Below, in pieces: positions 10,849 through 25,300 of a DNA stretch of 64,000 nt (its first letter is position 1; the number at the start of each line of letters is the position of its first letter). The DNA is from Haliotis asinina (lineage: Eukaryota; Mollusca; Gastropoda; Lepetellida; Haliotidae). Location: contig NC_090291.1 in NCBI RefSeq assembly GCF_037392515.1, forward strand, positions 17,263,501-17,327,500, written 5' to 3'. The translations under genes were made by a program, and so were the position numbers. The notes below the pieces were generated by a model. The model was not told where the DNA came from and made no database searches. It was given only the letters and a program-made list of their open reading frames with translations.

Positions 10849-13219
10849 GTACATGTCTTGAAACAAACATTAACCATTAATTCTTTAAAAGAAAAATAGC
10901 ATGTGAAAATGTAATACACTTGTGCAGGGTGAGTGACTGGACCAGGGTAAGGTCTGACTAGAGTCTAAGTAATAAATACCAACTTCAATCTGTCCCATGC
11001 TAAACACAGCTTTCAGGCCAAAAATAACATAAAATACAAATGTAGAGTATTAATGTTCAGGTACAGAAAAAGCTGTATGTACATTTAACCCCAAAAGTTC
11101 AGCTGAAACAAAATATTTTTTGGGTTGATGGGCTACAGCAAGATTGAAAATGGTCTTTTTTCAAAATAACAAAAAAGTAAAATAGGAACAGTTTGATATA
11201 TCAGTAGAGCAGAAATTATTGTCAAAAATAAACAAAGCAACACAGTTGAAGCTAATAAGCAAATGAATAAATGCAAGTGGACAAAAGATCACAAACTAGC
11301 TTGAAGTGGTTCAACATGTTCAGCTTGAACTGAAACATATGTTTCGTTCAACAGTTCAAATATCAAGGAGAAAACTACAAATCTTTCCTCAATCATAATA
11401 AGACTCTGAAACCTGTATTTATAACACTGTGAAAGGTTAGTTAGTACAATTCAAAATGCTTCCCTGAAGGACAGCCCACAAGAATATGTACAGGTTACAA
11501 CTAATGTTTCAGATCATTATCAATGTTCAAAATAACCAGTCAAAGGATCCTTGCAATATCCTGAAAGTTCTCTGAGTGAGGGGTGCCTAGATTCTGATAC
11601 TTTATAAGCAAGCCTAAAGGACCTCCATAATTCTGGACACTGACAATCGCTTGGTTAATCTCCTGGAAGAAATTTGCAGAAACTGTTTACTAGGCAAGCA
11701 CTGGGTACATGAATATAAGGAAAAGGTGGGAGACTTGAGTCGTAGAGGTAGTTTTTTTGTGCTTGCAAAGCTCAGTTATGTTATATGGTATATCAATAAT
11801 TTTCAAAATTACCCCAAACACTTATCTGTATATGCAGAATTCAAAATTTCTCGCATACATGATCATCAGATTATTGTGTTACAACTTAAGCTATAATATA
11901 CACCCCTCTTAAATTTAATCCAAATTGATTTGATTTTAGTCATTTTAAATATTCAACCTTGTAAATGAAACATGTAAAAATGAAGAACACAAAGAATATT
12001 CAAACAAAAGTATAATATGGCACAAACATAACCAATTAACCAAATGTAAAGAAACCAAAACAAACAACTGTAGGGTATTTCAGAATTATTCTCCTTCAAA
12101 ATCTTTGAAAAAATCCAGCACAGACTTGTAATTTAAGGTAGAAGAACTATTCAAAGCGATAATAATAATCAATTTACAAGAACAAAATCAATATGGAATA
12201 CATTCAACAAACATTCAACACAAAAACCCTTTTAATCTGTGAGCAGTGACGTACAGTGTATCAAACCTCAATTTTAATATAATGCTGTTTATATATGTTC
12301 ATAAATAGAATCATCTGATCTTCAGATCTCTATGCACCCATAACTACAAATATGAGTTGCCCATAAACCTGTTAATAAATCCTTGTGATACAAGTTCACT
12401 ATTCCATTCATAATGTCCCTTACTAATTTCAAGTAGACCATTACCACTGACAAAATATTTTGCAGTCAAGGACAATTTTTGCCTTGACTACCGTTAGACC
12501 CCTGCTGGAGTTATCATGAGATATTGTGACACCATGGTTGTTGTGTATAAACAAAACGTTACAAAGAGACCACATCCATCTCTGCCCTTCTGCCTTCAGC
12601 CATTCCAGAGGTAGGAATGTTGTATCAGGTCTGGTGTAAGGCCAGACCGTCATATAGCCAGGACGGCCCCCATCAGGGTCACTCACTTTCCTCCGGAATA
12701 GGCCCACAGTTACTGACAATTGTGACCACAGCTAACGGTACAACCCTTCTCAGCTATCATGCTGTTCATATCTTTGCATTGGATCCAGATCTTACAGAAA
12801 GACTGGTAACTAACGATTTTCAACATTTCATCTCAACAAACATAGCCTCTTCCTGACAATGGCTGTAGTAATCATGAGTTCCAAATGGCTTTACAGTTCA
12901 TGAAACAAACTCATTTCTATGATATAACATCTGTGATAAAACCATTTTGGTGCTCATGATTCCCATATTTGATCTGGTCCACAATGTTTGTTCTGTTCAA
13001 GGCATCAGGTGATAGGCAGAGAGAGGTGTGTGGACAAATTGCAAACAAAATATCATCAAGTGAAGCATGCAGATCTTGGGTCAAACTTAAAAAGGTGTAT
13101 TGCTGATTAGATAAAAACACGCATAAGCAGATCTGTTGATCCCGCTGGAGTGTGGAGTTAGTAGAATCACTCCCACAGTCGACAGACTCACGAACACATG
13201 GAGGGGAGGTGTATACCCA

Positions 13220-13347
13220 TCAATCAAACTTTGCCTTAAGTGGCGTTCCATTGTTCTCCACATGGCCGTTGCCTTGTACCAGCTCATGATATGTCTTGAA
13301 CAACTTTGCATACTCAGGTTTTTCTTCTGCATAGGCTTTGAATTCAT
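13220..13347 (-). CDS. LPCAT2: LPCAT coding exon 13 (C-terminus, stop)
   Basis: Acceptor CTATTTGCAG. Encodes DEFKAYAEEKPEYAKLFKTY (first codon shared with exon 12), then a short tail ending PLKAKFD and a TGA at 13222-13220. PEYAKLF-TY matches LPCAT2. The KAKFD end fits a KxKxx dilysine ER-retrieval signal, in line with KKxx-type ends on human LPCAT1 and LPCAT2. Confidence 0.94.
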
Positions 13348-16300
13348 CTGCAAATAGTTTTACCAACATAAGAAATAAATATAAATATTCTTATTGATCT
13401 GAGCATTTATTTACTGATAGTCTAGACAAAACCTATAATGTACACGATGCACACATCAATATTTGGGCTGAGTTATGGTGGCCTGTTGAAAATCTTTCCA
13501 AACCATACAAGACAATGATTAATAATCATACTGTGTTATTATGGATTAGACATACAAACAAATCTTCTCATTCTGTATACATAAAACTAGTGAACAAACA
13601 CAGATTTTAAAGCTGTTGTGACAACCAAATCATATGGAAATAATTCTTGCCAATCAACAAGTTTATTACTTCTCTGATAAAAAGTTCTTTCAGACATATC
13701 TGTAATAATTTTCAGTCCCCAATTCTCCCAAAGAATTTAATGTTATTATGCCTTCAACATTTGAGTAAAACCATAAACCAGATATTCATACAAAGTTTTC
13801 TGAAGTCTGGTGATTCCTAGCAAAAGATCTCTGAACAATCATTTTGTTTGATCATCCAGTATATGTCCTGAGCAAAGTCAATCCATGTTATCATCATAAA
13901 AGCAAATCATCTTAACATATTTTTTGTATGCACACTGTCCGCAAAATCCAACATGTGAAACAGGTCACAGCAAAAATAGATCACCAAAACCTTTCAAGAA
14001 TATTGAGCTATATCTAGACATCTGAACATACTGTTACTTACCAAATGAAATCTTGTCATCTTTGTCACTGTCCACTTTGTCAAACAGCACCTGCACATCC
14101 TGTGTGTTCATCTTAAAGGCATTACACAGGATCTGCGTGAACCCCTCTTTGCTGATGTAACCCTGATTTTCTGTGTCAAATAACTGAAAGCACACAAGAA
14201 TCTTTTCCCTATAATTCATCATTTCCATAGATGATTTAATAGAATAATTTAAATGAAAGACTAACAAACGAACAAAAGACAGGTATTTAGTTGAAAACAG
14301 TTGGAGCCATAGGTTTTCACCAGTTTTCACTTAAGTGAAAAAAAAACAACACCATTGCAAATACCAATCTGAGTCAAATAATTATGAGTGAGCTAGTCTG
14401 ATCTTGTATTCTGGCCCTCTTTTCAGGTGGCTTTTAGACTTGGCACACAGACAGAATAAGCAGATCTTAATTGTCCAGAAGAAATTTTACATCAGTTAGG
14501 ACTTTGGGTTAGTTAGCAGACTGAAATGAGTCAGTTCTTGGATTTATTCTCCCATGAACGACATGGACAACAACAAAAAAAAACCCAAACAAATTACCAA
14601 TATTTACCTGGAATGCAAACTGTATTGTGTCATTTGAGTTTGCCGGTCCAGACACCAACGACAAACCTATCACATACTCCCTGAAATCTATTGTGCCAGA
14701 ATTATCCTGAACAAAAAAAGAAAATACTTGGTTTCAGTACTAACCAAAGGCAAAATGTACATGTTGAACACAAATACAATGTTGAACTAACAATAAAATG
14801 ACTTGAGTTGCCCCAGTACAGGCAACAGTTTGATGACAGGAATGCAATATCACTCACAAGCCTTTTTGTCTTGAACTCATATGAACTCGATTTAGTCAGT
14901 ATAATGAGTGAGTGAGTGATTTTACTCAGCAATATCCTAGCTATTCTAGCAATCTCTAAATAGTTTAATCTGGACCAGACAATCCAGTGATCAACAGCAG
15001 TGGCATCAGTCTACGCAATGTGATAAAATGACGTCAACCAAGTAAGCGAGCCTGATCCTCCGATCTCATTAGTAGCCTCTTACGACAAAGATGAGTTACT
15101 GGAGATCCGTTCTAACCCGGATCTTCATGGTTCTTACCATTCAGTTTGGATTTACAGATCCATTTACATGTGCATTTTGTACTATTCACATATTTATCAT
15201 CAGAAGCCATTTGTAATGATATTAACTATTCAAAACAGGAACAATACTAAAGTCCAATGCCATCATTTCCTGTTTCTTACAAACTGCATATACAATACCA
15301 ATACACTTGACTCATTTAACTCAGGGTTATCCCCCAACTGACAGATACCCATTTGACAGACAGACGATTGACCGACACTGAACAGGAAGGTTAATTTTGA
15401 GTAACACCTCTGTCTAGCGAGTGGAGTAGGATGAACCTGATACGGGTTCGTTACTTAGTAGTAACTTCTTCTCTTCTCAAAATTGTTTTACTATCAAATA
15501 CTATTGAATATAAAAACAGGTTTGCCACTCTGTGGTTTCATTGTCTTTTGACTAAAACATATTTTATTCATTCAAGAAAAGGGTTGGGCACTCTCCCGTT
15601 CATGGAAGTAATGAAAAACCTTCTCACATCCAGAGCTACACTGACATGATGCAGCATTTCTTTTCATATTTATTCAAAACAAATCACATTTAAGTGTGCT
15701 CATCATATATCTTATTCTTGAATGGAAAAAATTTAAATTCCTTGTTCCATATGAATAATTTTTAGTTTCAATATTTTCTTTCATGTAGATATAAGATTTA
15801 AGTAATGCAACAGCAATTTCTAACAACTTATGGAAAATTATTCCACACGTAAACTGTTGGTTGAATAAACCATGATGTTCAGTCTTCAACATGGCTGCCT
15901 AACTTTATTGGAGTTTCTAAACTCATAGCTTGTCTGGTTGCCTATTACAGGTGGGGGTAAATCCTGAAGAAAAACTGGTGTTGTTTGTTTAGTGCCCAAT
16001 CAATTTAGATGTCTTTTTTACAAGAGGGATAAACCCAAACGCTTATGAAAATCAACTGTCTTAAAATTGCAGCAATATCTTTCAAAGTAAATAACATAGC
16101 TTCAGTTTCTTCCTTGTGTTATTATTTGGACTATGCCATTATAATGTGTAGGTAACAGGTAGCAGCTTATCATTTCATTGAACCGTAAATGTTTTTGTTC
16201 TAAGGCGTCAGCGAACTACCTGTCTGCACAATGGTAGGACATTTTATACAGTTCTTGCAACAACCATGGTGTACTGGATACCTATTCTGCCCCTAAATCC

Positions 16301-19300
16301 TTACGGTGTTCTTCCATAGCAGAATCCTTTTTGAAATACTAGGCACAAATAAAACCAACCCTTTGCATAATGTACTTTCACTTACCCTTCTTTTGTGGTT
16401 AAAAAAACACTAGTATAGAAAACAGTGAGAAACAGTATGCAGACTTACCCGATCATACAAAGCAAATACTTCCTCTAAAGCTTGGGACTTGGGCAGGTGT
16501 AAATAACTGGCAAACTCCTCCAAGTTTATCTGACCAGATTTTGCTATTTTGCAGAACTTGTCTAAATATACCTGCATCTGCTTAGAGCTAACTCTGCAAA
16601 AGATCCATTCATGAAATAACAAAGTATACCATAGCTGGTGCAGACTGACACCTCTATTTGGAAGAACAGAACTAAAATCAATTTAAGAAACAAATTTGAC
16701 ATCTTCAGTCTATTTAACAATGAACGACCTGCTTGAATAATGCTTTGACTCTATTAACTAAAATCAGTTTTCAAAAGAGAAATTTCATCTATCACTGCAA
16801 TTGACATGCCCCACTATCAACACAATAAAAGACACTTGAAGGTCACATGCAAATAAAAAACATACATAATTAAAACACAATTATCTCTTATTCATGACAT
16901 ATAATATACATTGCTGATTATGAAAAAAAACCCAAATAAACAAAAGTATAAGCATACACTTGCCAATCAAAAGTGCAATATTTTGTACTTGGGTTTACTT
17001 CCCTTGAAATGAAGCACCCGGGAGACTAAACCCAGTCAGAGCAGTAGGTGTGCATTCAAGTGTAACAAAGAGTTTTCACTGGCTGGTTCATTTGCCGATA
17101 TGCAGAGTGCTCATAGTGTGTATATAGAGATGATCTGTTTGACTGGTATTTTAGAAGTAGGGTGAGTAATAAGAAAGAAAGGTTTTTGATGGATAAAGAT
17201 TTCTTTTCATATATATATGATGCAACATTTCGGTATGGATTTATGGTACCACTTTCATATACCGTTGTCAAGCAAGAGTGATAACAATGTAAGAATCCAT
17301 ACCAAAATGTCGCATCAAATACAATAGAAGACGTTATCCATAAATAGAGTATATAGAAATGTTTGGTTTTGTAAATACAAGGTCTCTGCATTTGCGTTTG
17401 ATCCAATCAACAAATTTGCAAGTTCGCACCAGTTTCCATCCGATCAAGTCATCCAGGGAAAATGGATACATTTTTTTCGCAACCCACAGATACAGAACCC
17501 AGGTGCATGAGCCATAAATCAATGTATTCTATTCTTGGTGTATAGTCTGATAAGAGTTGAAAGTTAAAACTGCAAGAGGTCAATGATTGCATTATTATCA
17601 TCAGCAGAGAGGCAGACACATAGGTGTCAATAAAACAAAAAAAGTATTGAGTTTTGTCTGTGACATATGCTACTAATTAACATCAATATGTTTTTCTTTG
17701 TTTCCATAAACATGAATTAAAACATTTCAGTTTTCAACCTGAGCAATTTTTAACGATGAAATTAATATTTCTCAAGCTACACTTTCTTGAAAACTTGGTT
17801 TGCACATCTGCAAGTATGGGACCAGTGTATTTTTATTATTACAGAACAAGATGCTTGTAATCACAAGAAACATCTTTTGTTTTCCAACTTCGACCACAGC
17901 GATAACACTTGCACCCATAACTTGCTGTTTTTTTCACGAGTTGCTTTCCCCAGTTCAAGCCGTGAGAACCTAATAACTGTGCATGTGCTGTGGGCACAAT
18001 GCAGCACTGCTGTTGAAACCACTTTTTTTCGAGTGGAATCATTGGAACTCAGATTTTGCAGGCTTTTTTTCATCGTGTTATTTTTCACCTTTATATGTTG
18101 AATTTGCATTTCAGATAATTTCTTTCTGTAAGTCCACACCAAAGATATCAGAATCTGCGAAGTTATGTTTTGTGTTGCATGTGACCTTTAATCTAATAAT
18201 CTCATTGCCCAAAGAGGAAACAAGCCAATGTAATATTAAATGAATATATTTAATTCATAGAAATTTCAAGGAAGGTACAAACCCTAGTTTCTGATGAAGT
18301 TTCTGAAATTCTACTAATCCAGCCTCCATGGGCAATTTCAGCCTTGCTGCCCGAACCATCAGACGACAATCATCATATGTGTGGTCTGTTACAGGACAAT
18401 TGAGGTGTCTGAAAAATAAATATAACAAGATTACAAAACAAACATATGTGGAAGGACAAAAAAATTACCTTTCAGTATTCACTGTCAGACATAATAATTT
18501 ATTGCATGCCTAATAAAAAAGAAATAAGAAAATATTCCATATCTCAAACTTCACCCATGCAACGATATTATGTTATGGAAAAATGTCAAGATCCATTATA
18601 GTATGTTGGTCACTTCTCTTTTCACACTGCAATGTGTATATGATGTTATGGTCATGAGAGTACAAATTGTTTGTTTACGTGTTTGCTTACATGTTTTCTT
18701 GCCAATTTGGTCATTTAATATGAGGAGTTTGAGACATAACATCACCAAAAACATTACGACTTACAAATTCAAAGGCATTTTGTATCCTTCAGGACATACA
18801 ATGATGTCTGAGATTAAGGTGTTTATTGAATTTTTGTAATATGCTTGACATAGCATTAACGTGTTCATACAGTTCCTCCCCCTTAAGTAGGTGCTGTAGT
18901 TTCAAAAATACTTAATATCATGGCAAATATCATCAAATATTTTGAAAAAAAATATATACCAACATAGGAAACTGTGTATGTTCAATAAGAAAGCAATGTA
19001 ATGAGAACTGAATATCAGAAATAAAATGAATTGTAAATATGAGTCTAAGATATATATTTTTACATCTAGACACAAGGCACGCCCACATATGCACACATGT
19101 ACAGTCACAACACACCTTAGGATTTTACTGAACTTTACATTTCAAAAGCATTGAGATGTTAAGTTAATCAGGAATCATATAATGCAGTAATCATGTTATG
19201 TCGAGATAAAAATAAGATATGTCCAGTAACTTGTGTAACTGAATGTAATTGAGATTTATGAGTAAGACACTTACTTGGCCATGACTGCTCGAACATTGTT

Positions 19301-22300
19301 GGCAAAGAGTCGAGCATCATTCTTTTCCTCCTCACTAGGATTATATACAGGGAGGAACTGAAACAAAACCAGCAAATTTGGGTACATCTTCCATGAAGAT
19401 GGCACTGTGTTGTGTATGATACATGTCTGTGGATAATAACAACTGATAGATAATTTGTTGTTAATTTGTTATAATAATGAAAGTCATTTGTACTTGATTA
19501 TTATTGATAAAAGACTTGTGTCAATAATAACAATACAACACATTGAAGTGACAGAATCTGAAAAAGTAGTCAGGTGTTAAGCATGTTCTTCCTCTTTGTA
19601 CACAGTTCACAGTAAGACCATACAAATTTGTACATGTTTTTAATCATTCTTAATGAATCAGCACATCTTTAATCTAAAATATGGATATGTGTGTTAGAGG
19701 ATTGAATGTGATTCTTTAAAAGCTAAAGAAATAAATCACAACAATGAATAAGAAAATCAGATCAAAATATGATTAGAAAATTTGATAGATTTTCTATCTT
19801 GTATAGTTAAGCACAAACATATGTTGACAGAAGAATGGCTACTACAAATATCATGGTGCATCTTCAGTACTTACCTCTATTTCTATCTGGTTGTTAAACT
19901 GACAGAATGTGTACCATAGACAAGCAAACCTGAAACATTCAAGAACAACAGAACATAAGAATGACATCAAACATATTTAAGCTATATCTAAGCAACCAAT
20001 TCTTTGTTGTCAATGAACAGTATTCAGTATCAGAGTGTGTCTAATTGATCTTCACTACAAATAGCTGCAAATTTGCTGATGCCGTATAAAGCAACTTAAA
20101 CTCACTGACAATAGCAGGATAAAAGAGTTAAGTTAATTGATGAGTGAGTAAGTTTATTTTAATAACGCGTTAAGCAATATTCCAGCAGTAACAGGGCAGG
20201 GGACACAAGAAAAGGGCTAAACACATAGTACCCATGTGGAGAATCTAACGTAGGTCATTGGCGTGATAAGCAAACACTTGAACCACTAGGCTACCCTTGA
20301 TACAACCCACAAGCACTGGTATAGTGCCGACAAACCTAACAACATATCATGGGATCTTAGGATTCTGGCACAGCAAAGGGAAGGAACTAAACTGTGACCT
20401 TGCCCCTCACATTTTCCTAGTGAAGGGTTGTTCAGTTTGGCATGCTTACAGATGGCTAGGTGAACGTGATAGAGTTGAGAAACACAAACTGATGTCAGGG
20501 TAAACCAAAAAATAGAAGAATAAGTTCTTCCTTTTTAAAACAAATATCCAGCAAACTCATGTACTCACGCTTTTGGACCATCCCATGTCCATGTAAATGT
20601 ATCCTACAGAAAAAGAGAAACATTCTTAGAATAAGGTATGATAACAGCAGATGTTATTGAATTACGGAAAATACCAAACATTCAGCAATGGTGCACTAAT
20701 CATTAATTTATTGGCAGACTAATTATTCACAGTTAAACTGAAAATATTATCCTGTACCATAGCAGGTGTAACTGAACAAATACAGTTGAGTTAGGTGCCT
20801 TACTATCTCAGGAGGTAGATCTGGTCACTAGCTGTGGAGAAGTTGGGCTCTGTCCCATCACCTAACACAAACAATCTGAACAAACAGCAGTGTTTGCTGA
20901 GAGGTTCATAAACCAACACACTTACCAGTTTGTTGAAGTAGCGTAAACATACAGGCTGAACTGGCACACCAGGGTAGAAAGCACCTAAAATATTAAAAAA
21001 TACATGTTTAAAACAAAACAAAAGCTCAATTCATCTAGGAAGTTGGAAATATTTTGAGATTAAATCCTCTTACACCAGATGAGTGACAATGACTAGAAAA
21101 GGTAACAAATGTACAATAGCATTCTACAAGTTCAAGATTGTGCTTTAAGAAATGTCTTGGGGCTTAAAAATTATTGATTGATCTGGTAAAAGAATAAATT
21201 TGAAGGCTTAAATAAGATTTTAATTTTCCATTATTTCCATAAAAATATGCCCTGCCCATTGTGTAGTTGAAGACACATATTTTTCAACTTCCAAATTAAT
21301 AATTGAAGCAAGTTCCAAATTAAGTTTTCAATAACAATTAACAAATTGTAAAAAATGTGTTTTGTTTTGACATTTTTAATATATTCTGTTATCTTTGTAC
21401 CTTTACATCTAAACATATTTGTAGCAAAAGTAAGGAATAACTCTGGAGAGCAATAATTGTGAAAAGGGTTGTGATTTTATCAAATCCAAGTTGTGAAACA
21501 GGACTTATCTCAGCACTTACTATCTAATTTGAGTTTCACCCTTGCAGTCAGTTTTGTGCATCCAGGAATTGGTATGAAGACAAAAAAACTAATATATACT
21601 AGGTCTTTTTCTTTGAATTCAAGGAAACATAACTTAGCCATAATACTGAACAAGTGCAACTGATATTGCAAAATGCAACCTGATAGTATTTTTGCAATCA
21701 CCTTTTCACAAATCTGTTAATGAGTTACATTACAAGGTTTTCTACATCATATTGACCTTTAAACTCAACACACACAACATTTACTGTGCCAGTCACTGTC
21801 AAAAGAGCTATATGGATTGTCTGGATTTTGTCAATGGGGTTGAGATCATTAAAGTGGGGATGCTTGATGATTATGTGTAGATAAACTTGTTTTATAGCAA
21901 TATACCATTATGTCCCATGAAAAGAGACCAGCAGGCTAGGTACTGTAAAGGAGCGTTTTGGTTGAGAGCAGTTTAACACTGCAAGGTTTACCCATATGTA
22001 CTTTTAATCAAGCCTATTTCAGTCAATGGATTTAAAGGAACTTTACTGCTCTTTACCCATGTTAGCTGCCAAATTGAAAAAAAAAGACCTATCTTAATAA
22101 ACTCACTTTCAAATTTGAAAGACTTGACATAACATTGTGCATAAACCTCCACTTTTAATCACACTAAATGTACTGTTACAATCCTGCACTATTAATCATA
22201 TTATGTGTCCTGTTGCAATCAACCAAATGAATTAGCCCTTCTCATAGTATGATGCTGATGACCTTTAACAGGCTCAAAATGTAACAATATTCACTTCGTC

Positions 22301-25300
22301 TAATACCCTCTGCCAACTGAAATTTATTACTACTTGGCCTTCAAAGTTGACAAACAACATCAGCATGTGTTCGTTTTGAATACAGGCATAAAATTCTTTG
22401 TGTTGGTTATATCAACCTTTGTCTAGATACCTCATGAAAACTGATGAGTTAGTCCTTTAAAAATTATTCAGTGGTATTCAACAACAGTTAGGAAATGTTT
22501 TGTGCATGTTGACACGTGTTACAAAAAAAATTATCACTTCAGTTTTACACGTTACAATGATATTTTCTCAGAGAAACATTTTAATTTGACTTCCTGAGTC
22601 TTCTGGTTGCCTACCATTAACTTTCAGCTAACATATGACCAGAGGAATTAGTAATGTTTGGTTTTGGTTTATACCTATGTTCAGCAACTTTAAAGTAACA
22701 TAATCAAATCTGAATTAGACAAGCTTATGACTCACATAATGAATAACAGTTCCATCAGGGATTTATGGCAGGCTATCAACCAAGTCACTTGAAAATAGCA
22801 CAGGTTGATAGGGACCAGTTCCGATCCAGATTCCCCGAGAACCACTTGAGATGTGACAAGTGGTGCCACATTAGATACTGAGGATATCTTTACAAGCCAT
22901 CTGACTGACTCATACAAGGTTATGATAGGCACAGATTTTCTAAGAATAACCAACATCAGCCTTATGAATTTTCACAATCTTCATTAAACCAAGACACCAC
23001 TGACACACTGACACTTACTTGGCTTTGGTGGACGTAGCATAAGATTCAGGTAAAACATACAAATTGTGACAATCATGCCCTGTTACTGTACATGTGAAAT
23101 ACTATGTGCAATCAAGTGTTTAAATATTATCTACTGACACAACAGCACTCAAGCTATTAATCTAGGCCAAGCCTATCATACGATACCCACCATCTACACA
23201 ACTTAAGTATATGCATAATGCGATATAACATAGGCATAATTATATATAATGATGAAGAAGGCCAAAATTGATGTAACAGTCTGTTTCTCATTCAAATGTA
23301 AGAAGGGCCCCAAGGCATATAAACTGCTTTTTCTTCAAAACTGTCCACAAGAAAAAAGGAAAAAGCTTGCCAGTACAGGGACTGGGAAAGAGAACTTTGA
23401 CAATGGTCCATTTTCAGGATTATTAGTAATTTTCTGAATTCAGAATGGGCCACTGTCCTTGAATCAATAGTTAACTTGAAATTTTTAATAGGCTATTTTT
23501 CATTCTAATGTGCAAAATGACCCATGACCCCTTCCTTTCCCAATCCTTCAATGTTGGTAATTGAATCCTGTTAAATGTGCATAGATGTATAATCTACAGA
23601 GTCTACAGTATTCTCACTGTATGAATACCCATCTGACCAATAGGTGGAATGATGTTTTATTATGCAGTCTTTGACATCAACCACTTGCCTGAAGGCCCAG
23701 TCTAGTAAACTTACCTAACAAAACAGACCATACAATAACAGTACAATGTAAAAACTGGGCGAACAGACTCACATCCAATCCTCACCACCTCATGTGTGGT
23801 GTTGTCCCTTAAATTCTAACATTCCAATGCATTTCAACAATCAGTTATGTTTAGGAAGACACTTGATGTTTGTTTAGTAAAGTATCAGTGAAAAAACAAA
23901 GAACAGTTCTAAAAGTAATAGGTAAGTACAAAGGAAGCTGTGTTCACAACTTGCCGAATTGGACAGATACTGGTTTTGACAGCTTCCACTATACAGTAAA
24001 CTGTGAGGATATCAAACTCAAGTCCAATATCAAAGTAATAGTCCAATAAACAGATTTCAACTAAAATATACAACATGCATCAATTTCTTTTGACAATACC
24101 AGTTCATCATATCAGTTTGTTTAATCAGTCTGTTCTTACCTGGTTTAAATGTGATGAGACAAGACCTGTTAGTACAGGTGCCCTCTGGAAAGATAAGGAC
24201 TTGAGGCCATGTTCCCCCGGACTGTCCCCTCTCCCGTATCTGCTGGATGGTAACAGCACGAGAGTTTGGATCCTCTCGTCTCACAAATACAGGCTGCGTG
24301 AACTGAATTAATGCTGACAAAAATAGCATAAAACAAGATTAATTCATGACGACGCACAAAATAAGCAGAATTGTTTCACAAATTATCGGCATTCAAATTT
24401 CATTTCTGGATAATAAACATGGTGATATATCTTGGTAATGAAAAATAAAAAAACAAAAACAAGAAAAGGTGAAAAAGATTCTAATGCTGCTAAGCATAAT
24501 ATACACCAGGATTTCTGTCTAGACCTTGATTGTTTGTGATAATATGACACTAACAACATCACTGGTAATCAGTTAATGCTGCAACATGAAAACTTATTCA
24601 TTATCTTCGGACATATTGTTATGTGTAAATTGAACTGGAATGCAAACTGAGGAATACAACCACTCATCAACATTTCACACATTCATCAACTTCAACACAG
24701 GAAGCACTGCAGAAAGTTAATATGAGTCAGCAAGCCATGAGTCTCCCATGTATTAAAGTGTTTACCCTGATGCAGAAAACCTGTGTATTTGATGCACAAA
24801 TTATCTCAAATATACAGTGAATTTAAAAGTTTGTGTCATTGTTGATGCAATGCTACTGAGCCCTAAGTTCAGATAATCTAAGGTTCAAATTTGCTGTTGT
24901 TTATATCTACTTAGTTTATTGTTACTAAGGTAACTGCTCTGTGCTTATTAAATACCTGACCTGCCTTACGTTTGTTTTTCATCAGTACTAAACAATCACA
25001 GTTAATGTCTTGATGAAAGTTCCATACAAGTAGATGACTCCAGAGAAGCATGACCATGACACCAGGGAGTCCTGACGACCCTAAATTTTCAAGTCTAGGG
25101 CAAACACTGGTAGTATGAAGTCTACTACATCTATCATATATTTCTCTTGACTCTTAAGGCCATGGGCTGAGTTTGTTAAAGAGATCTCTGCTTTACATTT
25201 AAATAAACAATGCGTTTCAGACACTACTAGCAGTCCTTACCATCACATTAATACCAAACTGAATTCTGACTAATATAATTGACATATGGATGCTTTTTGT

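Larger units (their letters stand above)
3487..13219 (-). other. Long gene-poor stretch downstream of the LPCAT stop codon
   Basis: AT-rich, with no conserved coding sequence recognised. On the minus strand it begins as the LPCAT 3' UTR, but the end cannot be fixed. AATAAA on the minus strand (TTTATT on the plus) occurs near 10206, 6729, 6320, 5471, 5213 and 4149, and any of these could be the poly(A) signal. Contents listed separately: hairpin elements at 5505, 9786 and 10573, a SINE at 10637 and a TAG microsatellite at 10464. Confidence 0.5.
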
